Assembly: GCA_963921425.1 (NCBI GenBank)
Contig: OY992838.1
Coordinates: 18,827,861-18,891,860, forward strand
DNA from: Dryas octopetala
Lineage: Eukaryota > Streptophyta > Magnoliopsida > Rosales > Rosaceae
Reading direction: 5' to 3'
DNA: 64,000 bases
Positions 23,361 to 36,322 of this stretch are shown here, one piece after another. The first letter of the stretch is position 1. The number at the start of each line of letters is the position of its first letter. A program made the translations under genes and the position numbers. The notes under the pieces are model-generated. The model did not search any database, had not been told where the DNA came from, and saw nothing but the letters and a program-made list of their open reading frames with translations.

Positions 23361-26300
23361 ATGGCCGGAATTGAAGGACAAATTAATGGGGATTCCAATA
23401 GTAACTTTGGAGTGATAGCAGCAATCCAAGATATGGCCAGTGCGATAAGGGAAAATCATAGGGAAAATCATCATGAGGGTACAGAAGAACGGGTGATGAG
23501 GATTCAAAGTGAATTTCGTTAAACGCAGCCATCAGTATTTAAAGGTACACTAGACCCAATGTTGGCTAAAGAATGGTTGCGGCAAATGAAAAGAAATTTG
23601 AATAATTGAATGGTACTGAATGATCTGAAGGTAATAATTACTTGTACTTATTTGGAAGGACAAGTTTATCACTGGTGGGAATTAGTTCTTGCTACTCCAG
23701 ATGTTAAAATTACTGCTTGAGAAGAATTTGAAAAAGTCTTTTTGGAGAAATATTTTCCAGATACTATGAAACAAACAAAGGCTCGAAATTTTATGTTTCT
23801 TGTTCAACGTGACATGACCGTGGCCCAATATCAAGCTAAGTTTGAGGAATTAATGCGTTTTGCCTCAGGCATTATACCTAATGAAGTTGCTAAAGCAAAA
23901 CGATTTGAGGAAGGCCTTAAACTAGTCATTAAAGATAAGGTATCAATCTTGAAACTGAGTAAGTATACTGAAGTGGTTGATCGAGCACTTATAGCAGAGC
24001 AAAGTACTTTTGAAATTAAGAGGGCTTGGGACTCAAGGAATTCAAGTGTCAAGGTAATAAACGCCAAAATTTTGGACCCTCACAAAGTTCTCATCAACAA
24101 CAAAGAAATTTTGGGACAACTCAAAATGCACGTGTTTGTTATCAATGTAGACAAACAGGACATTATCAAAGGGATTGTCCATGTACACAAGCATCTTAAT
24201 ATCAACCACAATTCCGTGCTCCTTTTCAACCTCAGCAAAATTGGCCAAGACAGCTGTTGGTCAACAAGCACAACCAGGTAGACCACAAATGCAAGCTAGT
24301 CCACAACACCAATAGGGGCAAGATGTCCAGAACAACTCACTCAAGGTCAAGTGTATGCTGCAGATTCAATTGATCCTGCAACGATGGAAGGTACATTCCT
24401 AGTTTATAATTCATAGGCTAGAGTATTATTTGATTATGGTACTACACATTCTTTCATATCAAAATCATTTAAATCTATTCTTGGATTAGAAACTGAGTTC
24501 ATGAAATCTTCGTTATTAATTGGATCACCGTTGGGGAATAGTGTAGAAGTAAAAAGGGTGTGTAGATTTTGTGTAATAGAGCTAGATATCAAATCATAAA
24601 ATTTCTTTTGATTTGATGGTAATGGAAATGCTTGAGTATGATGTTATTTTGGGGATGGATTGGCTAACACAGTACCAGGCTATCATTGATTGTAGTAAAA
24701 AGAAGATGACTATAAGTACTCTTAATGGTGAAACTTTTAGTTTTTATGGGGATAATGGTGCTTATAAGTCTGAATTAATTCTAGATACAAGACATCGCAG
24801 CTATTTGAATTTAATTGCTAATATTGTGAGTGAAGAGGTAAACGATTCCAAGATAGAGTCCATTCTTGTGGTTAAGGAATTTAGAGATGCATTTCCAGAA
24901 GATTTATTTAGATTACCTTGAGAGCGTGAGGTAGAGTTTGCTATAGAAGTATATCCAGGTACAAATCTATTTCTATACCCCTATATCGTATGGCACTAGC
25001 AGAACTAAAGGAACTCAAAACACAACTTCAAGAATTACAAGACAAAGGTTTCATCCGACCTAGTACATCTTCTTTTTGTTAAGAAGAAAGATGCATCTCT
25101 TCGAATGTGTATTGATTATATATCGTCAGTTAAACAGAGTCACTGTGAAAAATAAATACCCCTTGCCCATAATTGATGACTTATTTGATCAGTTAAGAGG
25201 TTCTCATTTCTTTTCAAAGATTGATCTTCGTTCTGGTTATATCAACTTCGAGTCAAAGCAGAAGATATATCTAAGATTGCATTTAGAACTCGTTATGGAC
25301 ACTACGAATTTTTGGTCATGCCTTTTGGTTTAACTAACGCACCAGCAACATTCATGGATTATTGAATTGAGTATTTCGATCTTACTTGGATCAGTTTGTG
25401 ATTGTGTTCATAGATGATATTCTTATTTACTCTACATCGCAAGAAGAACATGAGCGACATTTGTCAATCGTTTTACAGACATTAAGGGAGCATAAGTTGT
25501 TTTCCAAGTTAAGTAAATGTGAGTTTTCGTTAACTGAAGTGAAATTTTTGGGACATGTAATTTCTAACAAAGGTATTGCAGTAGACTCTTAATTCTAAAG
25601 TAAAGGCTGTATTGAACTGGAGTCAACCAAAGAATGTCTCAAAGATACAAAGTTTTTTAGGATTGGCTGGTTATTACAGAAGATTTATAAAGAATTTTTC
25701 TTAATTGGCTGCACCGATAACCAAGTTAACACAAAAAGAGCGAAATTTATCTAGAATAGTCAATGTGAGAAATCATTTCAGAATTTAAAAGTTCGATTGA
25801 CTATTGCTCCAGTGTTAATTATTCTTGAACGAGGTGTAGGCTACACTGTGTACACTGATGCATCATTACGTGGATTAGGGTGTGTATTAATGCAATCTGA
25901 CAGAGTGGTAGCATATGCTTCTCGTCAACTTAAGCCTCATGAAAGAAATTATCCAACTCATGACATGGAATTAGCAAAAATTGTTCATGCTTTATTGACA
26001 TGGCGACATTATTTATATGGTGAACAATTTGAGCTTTATTCTGATCACAAAAGTCTGAAATATATTTTTACACAGAAAGAGCTTAATTTGAGACAACGAT
26101 GTTGGATGGAATATCTAGTGGATTATGAGTTTGGATTACATTACCATCCGGGAAAGGCTAATGCAGTAGCTGATGTTCTTAGCAGAAAATCACAGGGCTT
26201 TATTGCAACATTGCAAATCCGAAGATGGAAAATGGTAGAGTCCATTTGTGACTACAATGTATATGTTGACGCGCATGGAGAAAATGTTTACTTATGTAAT

Positions 26301-27763
26301 TTGGTTACGCAACCAACTTTGATGGAAAAAATTATAGAAAAACAAGGAGATGATGCTACATCTATGGCAATTCGAAAATAAATTTCAGATGGAGAAGAAT
26401 CTGAAGGTTGGACTTTTAGTGAAGACAGAGATTTAAGATACTTGGGAAGACTTTATGTATCTGCAAATTTAGAATTAAGGAATGAAGTTCTACGTGAAGC
26501 TCATTATTCATCTTATACTATCCATCCTGGAGGAACAAAAATGTATCATGACCTTAGTCGCCAGTTTTGGTGGAGTGGCATGAAGAAAGATATAGAAAAT
26601 TTCATAAAGAAGTGTCTTACGTGTCAACAAATCAAGGCAGAACATCAGAAACCATCAGGAATGCTTCAACCACTTCCAGTAGCTGAGTGGAAATGGGATC
26701 ATATTACTATGGATTTTGTGACAGGTTTACCACGTTTTCCTAAAAGTCGAGATTTTGTATGGGTTATTGTAGATTGTCTGACTAAGTCTACACATTTCTT
26801 ACTGGTCAAGACTACAGACACAACATAAACGCTTGGAAAGTTATATGTCCGGGAGATTATTAGATTACATGGAATTCCTGTTTCAATTGTATCATATAGG
26901 GATTCTAAGTTTACTTCTCAATTTTGGGGAAGCTTACAATGGACATTATGGACATGATTGAATTTTAGCAGTGCATTTCATCCTCAAACTGATGGGCAAT
27001 ACAGAAAGAACTATTCAGATTTTGGAAGATATGTTGAGAGCATGTATCTTAGATTTTCATGGAAACTGGGAAGACCATTTGCCTTTAGCTGAATTTGCTT
27101 ACAATAATAGTTTCCAATCCAGTATCGGAATGACACCATATGAAGCACTTTACGGCCAACCATGTAAATCACCTCTATGTTGGACAGAAGCTGGAGAAAC
27201 AATTTTGATAGGACCAGATTTTGTACAGGCAACGACCAAAAAGATAAAGATTATCAAACAACGTTTGCTTACAGCTCAGAGCCGACAAAAGACTTATGCA
27301 GATCGAAGAAGAAAGCCATTATAATATGAAGTGGGTAATCATATATTTCTTAAGGTATCTCCACGTAAAGGAGTCAAGAGATTTGGAAAGTCTGGAAAAT
27401 TAGCTCCAACATTTATCGGACCTTTTGAGATTCTAGAAAAAATTGGAGAGGTGGCTTACAAGTTAGCATTACCACCTCAACTTTCAAGCATTCATAATGT
27501 TTTTCATGTGTCTATGCTCCGAAAATATGAACCGGATCTAGCGCATATTTTAGATTGGGGAGATCTCAACATCGATAAAAAATTATCTTTTGAAGACAGA
27601 CCAATTCAGATATTAGATTATAAGGAACAAGTGTTACACACGAAGACCATTCTGATAATAAAGGTCCTTTGGCAACATGGAAATGTAGAGGAAGCAACAT
27701 AGGAATTAGAAATAGAGATGCAAAAGAAATATCCAGAACTTTTTAATAACTCTGGTATGTTAT
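23361..27763 (+). pseudogene. Decayed Ty3/gypsy gag-pol (gypsy-2)
   Basis: Domains appear in order across broken frames: gag from ATG 23361 (stops near 23520, 23609 and 23718), a CCHC knuckle near 24125 (CYQCRQTGHYQRDC), protease near 24425 (LFDYGTTHSF), RT 24990-25600 with FIDDILIYS near 25405, RNase H from 25797 ([10 protein letters not shown]), integrase zinc finger and core 26500-27000 (CLTCQQIKAEHQ, MDFVTGLP), then HNVFHVSMLR and a chromodomain-like end to about 27750. At least ten stops or frame changes make it non-coding. It shares its C-terminal layout with the fragment at 16080-17806 but is not identical. Transcription would have started in the 5' LTR, which is now split and lacks a PBS. 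Confidence 0.9.
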
Positions 27764-27801
27764 AAATTTCGAGGACGAAATTTTTTAAGAAGGGTAGATT
27801 G

Positions 27802-28456
27802 TGAAGACCCATGTTTTTGTTTTTTTGTTTTTTTTGGTAATAGAAAATTTTAATAAATTTATTGTTTCAAATAAAGAAATTTTGATTTTTTTTTTTTTTA
27901 AATTGGGCTGAACATATTAGAATTAAACCCATATTTCTCAAAAGCCCATAAAACAGCGCATTCCCTTAAAACCCAAAATCAATCCCAGCCAAAAAGTTTT
28001 AACGTTGCAAAACTCATCTTCTTCCTCTTGCTTGTTTGTCTCTCGTTTTATCATCTTCTCATGTTTATCTTCTGTAATCATGACATGCTCACTCAACAAC
28101 CTATGAAGAGCTGACTAAGGTAAGCTATAAGCAGCTGGGTAGAACCTAGAATTAGCTAGGATGAGGATTATGCACTCTATAATGGTGAGTAAGCCAAGCT
28201 ATAGAGCTGCAGGTGTAGCTCTCTAAAATAGTGGTGGACAAGCTATGGATCTACATAACAGGAGGTGGAGAATTCTCAGAGAATTAGAAATCAAATTTCC
28301 TACTTCTTACAGCACATAGAACTCAATTTGGTTTTTGATTTCTTTCCCTATAAATAGATAGGATGCTCTGTTATTATTTTCATTGACAAGTTCAGAGCTT
28401 CTTTACATCCAAAGTGAGGTAAACATAGGAAATCTAGAGTTCTAGAGCAAGAAAGC
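27802..28456 (+). mobile_element. 3' LTR of gypsy-2 (part matching the 5' LTR)
   Basis: It follows a purine-rich tract (aagaagggtagattg) expected for the PPT. It aligns with 19831-20050 joined to 22913-23325 and shows the intact sequence at the solo-LTR target (tgtctctcg). A TATA box lies near 28350. Confidence 0.8.
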
Positions 28457-31131
28457 TAAGAATTCTGGAAGTGAAAAGGCAGTAAGGTTTGAATTTCATA
28501 ACTTTCTTTTTAAAATTCTTTTTTTTTTTTTTTCTAAAAATGGTTTTGGGTGTCCAAATCGATTTTCAAAATCTTGTTTTAGATTCCAATTTTCATGTTT
28601 TTGTAGTCTAAATTCAAAGTTATGTTGTTATTATGTTATTCGAACCCCTTAGGTTCAGTTTTATTGCTTTAAGTTTGAAAAGAAGTGGAGGGAAAGATTT
28701 TCATAAATTCTGGAAAAAAAAATTTGTCAGATTCGGATCCTAAACTTTGGACGACGATTTCTGTCAAAACCTGAGCTCCGTTTTGAACCCAATATATGGT
28801 TGGAAAGCTGGTTGTATAAGCTTTCCAACGAGTATTTATTTGTCAAATTCCGTTGAGTTTTGATAGGTCAAAACTGGGTTCGAAAACAACTTCATGAAAC
28901 TGCCAAAATTTTGCATTTTGGTTGAAGAAGATGATGAACAGTGTTACTGTTCATGCCTACTCGCACCACCGGAGAGTGGCGGAGCGTAGGGCTATTTCCG
29001 GCCACTTTGCGGCCAGTTCTTTGACTCATTCTCACTCCATTTTTCGTTCCGAATCCAATGAAATTGGTTTCGAAACCATCTAAGACCCGTAGCTTTGTGT
29101 GTGAATTACACTCTCTCTTTTTGGAGAGTAAAAATAAATAAAATAAAATCTAATTAATATTTTATTTTCTTTTATGTACTTGTATGTTCGGATTAGACTC
29201 GGAAGTGTTATTTGAAGCTCGTAATCAAGGTAGGGAATATTTGGAGAACTTCTACGATTGAAATTTTGACTTTATTAAATTTTGTGATATTATGTGAATT
29301 ATGTGTTGAATGTTCTATCTCATTTTATTTAACATATTTGAATTTATTGTCAATTAAATTTTATTATATTTTTATTCGCATTTGGACATAAAAGTAAGTA
29401 TGAAAGTTATTGGGAAAAGAAAAGTATGGAATTGTTGGAAGTTTTTGTGTAGTTGAGTTCGAACTCTCGGTAGGTACCAGATCCCAGGTCAACCCAGTTT
29501 GCACAAATGAGAAGGACAAGATGACTAGCAAAAATGAGAATTTAGGTTGATAGTATTTTGGGTGTTAGTCTATATATATATTGAAACACTCGGGACCACA
29601 ATGATAAAATGCACGGTATGAGACGTGCGATCTGTTTGTTTTAATATATAAGTTAACGGGAATAGAAATAGTGGAGTTGGCATTGTATCAAACATTATTT
29701 ATATTTATTATTTTCTTGTCACTTAGTTTAGTTTAGTCAATTGTTCATGAGAAAGGTTTCTCTATTGAACTAAGGTTGCTCACCTCTTTATAGATTTTGT
29801 AGGTACTGAAATGGAGAATTAAAATTACTGAAGCAAGAGAACATAATATATATATGTATAAAGTTGTGTGGTGTGCTAGAATAAGAGACTACCAATGAGT
29901 AGTTTATGTAAAATATGATTTTGTATAAATTATGTACAATATAATTAATGTAAGTATTTGTTTATTAATTGTTTTTGGTACTTATTTATTATTTCTGTCA
30001 TATCTTGATCTTAAAAATTTTATTTCTTTAATTAAGATATGATTCACACCTTAACTCAATAAAATTAAATTAGTTGAGACGTGACGCCACCCTATTAAAG
30101 TAACCGAACACGTGATGTCGAGGTCAGTATCAGCTGCTGTTGCTCTGCTGGCTTAAGAATGCTAAGATTGATCCCCCAATCTCCCCCGTACTGACCTGGT
30201 CATGTTGTTGGACTTTAATTGGTTAACTTCCAGACTTATAAATAAAATTGGACTCTACGTAGAAACCCTAAGTCCCGAAAATATAGAGACTTAGTTTTAG
30301 CAGACTAGTTTCTGAGTTTTTTGGGAAGACATGACCGAAAGGAAATGTCATACCGAAACTCTGTCAAATTTACCGTTTGACTAAAGTCGTTATTCTGTCG
30401 GATTTGGATTTTCAGTTTCTCTGAGAAGGATTTAAGGATATCGGTGTTGTGGAAGTGCATGAAGGTTAAGCTTGGACACTAGGTAGGGGAATTCTCACAC
30501 CCTGACTTTTGGGACTATTTTATGCATGTATGTATGATAATAAATATGTTACTTGTGAACTCTGTATCGTTTTTGTATGCAATGTTGCATGGCTTTGTTG
30601 TTGTTAATGATGATCTGAGAGTAAAGGGTCACGAAAAACGATGACGTTGGGTTTCGATCCCTTAAACTTCCGAAATGGGTACGTATGGACGAGCTAGTCG
30701 ATTTGTCCTTATGGGGAGGTGTTTGGGCCATAAATTGCACGAAAACGGACCAAAGTGTTGCTTTTGGCCAACCTTGGCTAAAAACGAGTGAACATGAGGC
30801 TAGCTTAAAGGGTACTACCATGGTAAAAGATACTCTCATTACATTACCGAGTGTGGATGCGCACGGTAATTATTTGTATAATCCACTGACCATTTTGGTA
30901 TTTGAAATTATTTTATTGATTTTTCTATAATTGGCCCTGAAAAAAAGAAAATTATTGGAGATAATCAAAGTCCAAAAAGGTTACAACAGTATTTATAGCT
31001 GCTTATGTGGCAAGGCCATACCATTTAGGTATGTCCTTTTGTTTTTGTTTTTTTTTTTTGTCTTTTGCATAATTATTCAACTGTTCAGGGTCTCTTTTGT
31101 GCTTATACCCTCAAATATTCACACTTTGTCA
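28457..31131 (+). other. LTR-derived or degenerate repeat sequence, boundary unresolved
   Basis: This follows the conserved part of the gypsy-2 3' LTR without a visible break. Text such as cttggacactaggtagggg (about 30473) and tttcgatcccttaaacttcc (about 30652) is of the type seen in gypsy LTR U5 regions, and the latter resembles the complement of 485-505. It may be the rest of a long LTR that the 5' copy has lost, or a second LTR fragment. No gene is seen; the 96- and 81-codon ORFs near 30600 have no recognisable content. Confidence 0.4.
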
Positions 31132-31139
31132 TAATTACC

Positions 31140-32348
31140 CAAGGAATAAAATTTCGGGTTTTGAGGAAATTTCGATGGAAATTTCACGGAAATTTTGAAG
31201 ATTTTTAAATTTCGACAAAAATTAGACAGAAACGACGGAAATTCCTATCAAAATACGGAAATTTTGAATGAAACTTTACTATATATTTATTTAACATATT
31301 ATCTACTATATTGATAAAAAATATTGAAGAAACCAAATTATATGGTAGGTTTCATGTGATATGTGATGAATATAATATGCGCTGGAGGCAAATACTGTTA
31401 AATAAAATTAATATAATGAATAAATAAAATTACTATATTTTTTATACTTTATAATCTATACACTAAACCCAATACTTTATATGTCATAATATTACATTAA
31501 ACTCTATATACTCTATATTTTTTAAGATATAATATAAAATATTAGAATTTATGCCCTTTAGAGTTTTTAATTATTTTTTATGTAGAAATGTATTATGATT
31601 TAGGGTTTAAAGATAACTAAACGAAATTCCAAAAGAATCAAACGAAACCCCAAACTTTTTTTTTTTTTCCAATTGCCCAAAGATCTCAAACCTTAATCTA
31701 CCCTAAACTTTTTTTTTTCTCTTTTTTTCTTTTCTTTTCTTTTTTTTTTCTTTTTTTCTTTTTCTTTCCTTTTCTTTCCTTTTCTTTTTTTCTTCTTTCC
31801 TTCCTAATCCTGCTTCCACTTCTCAACGTGATGGCGTGAGCACTGAGCAGGACCTTTCTGCTTCCTTTTTGACTTTTTCTTCCTTTTTCTTTTTTTTTCT
31901 TTTACTTTCCTTTTCTTTCTTTTTTTCTTTCCCTCCTGGCTTCCATCCTGTGACCTTTCTTCAGGTCTTCCCTTTCATTTCTTCTCTCCCAACCTCCGCG
32001 ACTCACTCTGGCATAATATCAAATCTCTTTCTCTTCTCTCTCCTTCTATCCTCCCTCTCCAGCGCCACTCTCTCTCTCCCAAGTCCCTCCCCGATCTCCC
32101 TCTCTCCCTCCCCGATCTGATTTTCTCCCTCCTCGCTCTCTTCTTTCTCCTTCCTCCCCAATCACGCGGTGGCTGAGTTTGTAACTGGCAAGGAGAAGAC
32201 AGACAGAAAAATGGTGGGTTTGTTCCTCAGAACGAAATTTCGCCAAATTTCGGTGAAAAATTCATGAACTAGTGTTAAAATTTCCATACCCTCAAAAAAC
32301 AAAATTTTCGGCGAAATTTCGCCGAAAATTTCGAAACTTAACTCCTTG
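31140..32348. mobile_element. Non-autonomous hAT-like element rich in GAAATTTCG
   Basis: The 8-bp TSD TAATTACC (31132-31139 and 32349-32356) flanks inverted ends CAAGGAATAAAATTTCG and CAAGGAGTTAAGTTTCG (the right end read on the minus strand). Both subterminal zones are dense in gaaatttcg-type words. The interior holds a long pyrimidine tract (31640-31980) and a CT-rich leader-like stretch (32030-32160). No transposase is present; the CT-rich ORFs on both strands are low complexity. Confidence 0.75.
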
Positions 32349-32356
32349 TAATTACC

Positions 32357-32726
32357 TTCTCTTTCTAGGTTCTAGAGAATTTATTAATTCCATTCCATTT
32401 CTATATATACACATGCCAACACAAATTCTTTGCAATTCTTAGGCATTCATGTAAAACAAAGTCCGCATATTTTTTTTAGTCCTCCAACTTTATGCAATTT
32501 TTTCTATTGTTTATTGTAGGTTAGACAAAGTTCTAGAGTAGTTTACATTCTAAAATAATGTATAAGGCACAAACTACATTCACTTAACTTTTGATATAAA
32601 AAAAACTACATTCACTTAAAACGGTCTTGGCAATTAAACCAAGGACCATAATATGAAGCAATATTTATAGTTAAATAATAAATTCAATGCATACGCAAAA
32701 AAGAAAGAAAATATATATATATATAC
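32357..32726. other. AT-rich spacer between two DNA elements
   Basis: No gene or bounded repeat is seen. A short duplicated phrase (actacattcacttaa) occurs at 32573 and 32607, and a TA run lies at 32710-32724 next to the hairpin MITE. Confidence 0.5.
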
Positions 32727-33098
32727 AGGCTCCTTCTGTTGAGGTATGACCTTATTGGGGCCCACACGAGTCGTTTTGTAGCGATCCGAACCGTTCGCAA
32801 GGATCATCTTCATTGATAGATCATCCTTGCAAAATATTAGTCAAATCCGAAATCATTTGTCTATCTAACTTTGATAAAACAAATGAACGGTTTCATAGAA
32901 AATATTTGGTTCGTACATTTATTTGATCAAAGTTAAATAGGCAAATGATTTCTGATTTGGCTAATTTTTTCCAATGATGATCTATCAATGGAGATGTAAA
33001 AAATGAATGGTTCGGATTGACACAAAACGACTCGTGTGGGCCCCAATAGAGTATACCTCAACATAAATAAGTTGAGGTATACCTCAACAGATGGAGCT
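32727..33098. mobile_element. Hairpin (foldback) MITE
   Basis: The whole element of about 370 bp is an inverted repeat. The left arm reads ggctccttctgttgaggtat, then ttattggggcccacacgag; the right arm contains ctcgtgtgggccccaataga, then atacctcaacagatggagc. Arms of about 170 bp pair imperfectly around a centre near 32900. The right side carries an extra small palindrome (gttgaggtatacctcaac at 33071-33088). It sits in a TA-rich site (atatata on both sides), so the exact TSD cannot be read. Confidence 0.75.
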
Positions 33099-33104
33099 TA
33101 TATA

Positions 33105-33775
33105 TATATATAAAATAGTAGAGGTCACTCGCATGCACTTCCGCGTTCGAGAGGGGCTAGTTACTAGTTACGAAATATAGTAAATTAGGATAAATCACAT
33201 GAAATATATTTTTAATTAAATAATTATAAAGTCCAATTTTTAGCTTTCACTACTTTTAAGACCCAAGTCTTTTTTTGATTTTTGAAGGAGACCCAGTTTA
33301 TACCAAACCGGTCCTTTCTTCTGTCTTTTATCATTCTCCATCTGCACTCCGTCTCTCTCTATCTCGCCTTCTCTGTCTCCCTCCTTCTGTCTTTCACTCT
33401 CTGTCTCCCTCCTTCTCTATCTGTCTCTCTCTACTCGTCTCCATCTCCATCTCTCTCTCCATTTGTCTCCCCGTTCTGCAACAGATCTACAAAGACCAGA
33501 AAGCCAAAACCCATTTCTTAACACCAAGCATGTTGTAGAGACCTCGACGACGCTGCGAGGGCACGGCCATGGGTGCCATCGTGCTTAATTGCTCTCTCCC
33601 TTTTTGTTCTCTACTTGACGTTGTTGTCATCGGCTTTAAGCAGATCCACTTGGATAACATAGAGCTTCGAATGGTGACCCATGCCACACCTCCATCGGTT
33701 ACTCTCTGAATCCCCAAAACCAAATTTCACAAAAACTCTTTTTTTTCTTTTCATTTCCTTCACAGCTCCGACAGT

Positions 33776-33816
<41 letters not shown>

Positions 33817-34751
33817 AGGGTTTTCTGAACTCTCCCCCATCTCCCCCACAATCAAATTTGCTTCGAAATCGCTCCACAACAATCAGTAAGACCGCCATCC
33901 ATTTCTCCTTTTTTTTTTTTCGTTTGATTCTTTCACTTTTGTTTTAGATCTTCATGTTAATTTTACAGACTTGTGCTCAAGATTTCAGAGGCGGGTCAGC
34001 TTTTTTCTTCTAAAGTTTAGATCTTTTGTCTAAAGTATGTATAGATTAGGGTGTTTTTTTTTTAGATGACATATGTTATGGTTGAGTTAATGATTGTCTG
34101 ATTGATTAATTGGCCACTGGGGTTTAATCACTATTTTAATTTAGTTGCATAAGGAATTGAGTAATAACTTTATGACCTTGCAAGTTAGACATTTTTTTGT
34201 TTCTGTACAGGTATTGTACCTTTTATCATTATCCTTTTATGAGGAAATTTTGAATGTGATTGTATGTTATATATTCACTTATATTTATAGTATATTCACA
34301 TTACTACTGAGGAGATGCCAAAATATTGTTGAGTTTTTGGTTGATTCCTTATGCATGGGTATGTGTGTGGCTTGTCTTGTACATATTCAGCTTGCTATTT
34401 GAACACATAGATGCAATTGGTGGATACATTAATGATCTTGAACCTGGGAACCTACTTAGTTTAATTCCAAGTGCAGTGGAATTAAACTGTGTGTATTTGC
34501 CTACTGAATTTACTATGTGTATTGTTCTTCAGGTTTGAGTTTTAGAAATGCATGCTGTTGGCTGTCATTATTGGCTATAGGCCAGGACACCTTCAATGCT
34601 TCGGAATTGCAGTCACATTGGCCAAAAAGAAAAAAAAGAAGAGCAAAGATTTTTGTTTAAGTTTATTTGTTTTTTATGTGTTTATGTTAGAAAAACACAT
34701 AGATTTGTATATATATATATTGTTTCTGGGTTTTTTTTTGGCACAGTGAGA
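33105..34751. other. CT-rich leader-like block plus AT-rich sequence, no recognised gene
   Basis: Bases 33290-33480 are CT-rich and leader-like, 33540-33720 are GC-richer, and a GA tract follows at 33778-33812. After that comes text resembling a 5' UTR with introns (for example gtacaggtattgtacc near 34207). Several ORFs of 65-95 codons are present but none has a recognisable domain. By analogy with the CACTA elements in this window, this could be the leader and cargo of a transposon whose ends I could not identify. Confidence 0.4.
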
Positions 34752-35192
34752 ATAGTCATTGTTCGATAGTGGCAATAAATAATAATTGTCACTGTGACAG
34801 TAGCAATTAGGTGATTGTTACTGTGTGATAGTAACAAATTAGCAATCACCTGATTTGTTACTGTGTGACAGTAGCAATCAGGTGATTGTTACTGTATAAC
34901 AGTAGCAATCAGGTTATTGTTATTGTGTGACAGTAGCAATCAGGTGATTGTTACTATCTAAATTTTGTGATTTTCTATGGTTTGAATTTTGGTGATTGTT
35001 ATTGTATGACAGTAACAAAATATGTTAGTTATCTTCAATAGGTGATTGTTGTTATCAAACAATAACAATACCTGATTGTCACTGCTACGCAGTAGCAATA
35101 AATGATTGTTACTATCAAATAATGATAATACTTGATTGTTACTGCCGGGCAGTAGCAATAGGTGATTGTTACTATTCGATAGTAACAATTAT
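34752..35192. repeat. Array of about 12 short hairpins, period about 30 bp
   Basis: Units of the form gattgttactg...cagtagcaatc recur at about 34782, 34814, 34850, 34883, 34914, 34993, 35043, 35074, 35103, 35133 and 35163. Each unit is itself a palindrome with stems of 9-11 bp and a loop of 3-6 bases. Stem sequences differ between units (actgccgggcagt, actattcgatagt, actgctacgcagt) but pairing is kept. The array resembles subterminal repeats of a CACTA-type element, but no terminal repeat was found. Confidence 0.8.
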
Positions 35193-35345
35193 ATTTACTA
35201 TTAAAACGTAAAAGATTATGGATGCCTCATCTTGATTTTTTGTATTTTATATTGGTTATTATTTAACATGTTTTATGACATGAAAATACATAAATTATTA
35301 TTTGTTTTTTTTGGGTAGTTTATGTACCAATTGGTACTGAAATGG

Positions 35346-35376
<31 letters not shown>

Positions 35377-36322
35377 GAAAAATGGCATCGTCACTGTAGC
35401 GCTGTTACTGTAGCACCGGTTTTTTAAAAGGTGGGCCGCTACAGTATTTTACTGTAGCGCTTGGGCCAGATGAATAGTGAATTTTAAAAAATGGACTTAA
35501 AAAAAAAACCCTTTACTAAGACAGTCACAATTAAATTGTGACTGGATTGATTTTATTTTATTTTAATACAATATAGTATAAATAAATGTAATATTTGTGA
35601 TGTAATATTATTTTTACTTTTTTATTATAGTGGCATGTGATGTAATATTTGTAAATTTTAATACCTTTTACTTTATTATTTTGTTTGACTTTTCAACTAG
35701 TACCTAATTTAAAATACTATTTAATTTTGGTACTTAAACTAAAAAATTATTGACATTTAGTAGTTAAAATCAATGAACCTTTAAATCTATAAAATTTATT
35801 AATTAATTCAATTTACTCTTATTAATGAAAATGGCAGACTTTGTAATTACAAAATGGTTTTAGGTATGTTTTAATCCTAGGTGGCTGCAATTTTTGAAAT
35901 TGGGCCTAATCTATGAACTAAAAAGTCAACGGGTTAGAGGCTTTAAAAAAAAGTTTGAAGGGTTAATAAATTAACCCTAGAAAATTAATAATACTAGCTA
36001 GGTAGGAAAGATGTTCCTTTGCTAGTTGTAGTAAGAAAATTAGGATTCCTAAAAAGGAAAGGGAAGGGAAACCAATAATATTAACGGTGTTGAAGTTGCA
36101 ACACTGTCGACATGACCAAGATTAGGATTCCTATTCCTTTTCTCACTAGGATTCCTAATACTAATGCAACACATATCGACATGACCTAGAGTTCTGTAAT
36201 ATTATAAATATGTCTCTCTATATGCCCTTTATTTGACGTATAAACTAGAAAGTCTTTAGATTTAATTGAATTGGTAGAGACAGAGACACACAAATCCACT
36301 TAGAGTTTTGTTTTTTTCTAAA
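35193..36322. other. AT-rich sequence upstream of the U5 GTPase pseudogene
   Basis: Contains a run of 28 A (35346-35373) and a stretch with repeated ctgtagcgc (35395-35470) followed by cagtcacaattaaattgtgactg, a perfect palindrome at about 35520-35542. No gene is seen. The last 80 bases may derive from the 5' UTR of the source gene. Confidence 0.5.

Noticed and set aside
33275..33947. Small genes in CT/GA-rich sequence
   Set aside because: Overlapping frames on both strands, Ser/Leu- or Arg/Glu-rich translations produced by microsatellite-like DNA, no domain.
34752..35192. CRISPR array
   Set aside because: Units are imperfect palindromes with variable stems and no unique spacers, in plant DNA; no cas-like gene is present.
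33248..35640. Third CACTA element spanning the leader-like block and hairpin array
   Set aside because: A cactactttt near 33248 and a tatagtg near 35630 were considered as ends, but they are not complementary and no shared 3-bp TSD was found.
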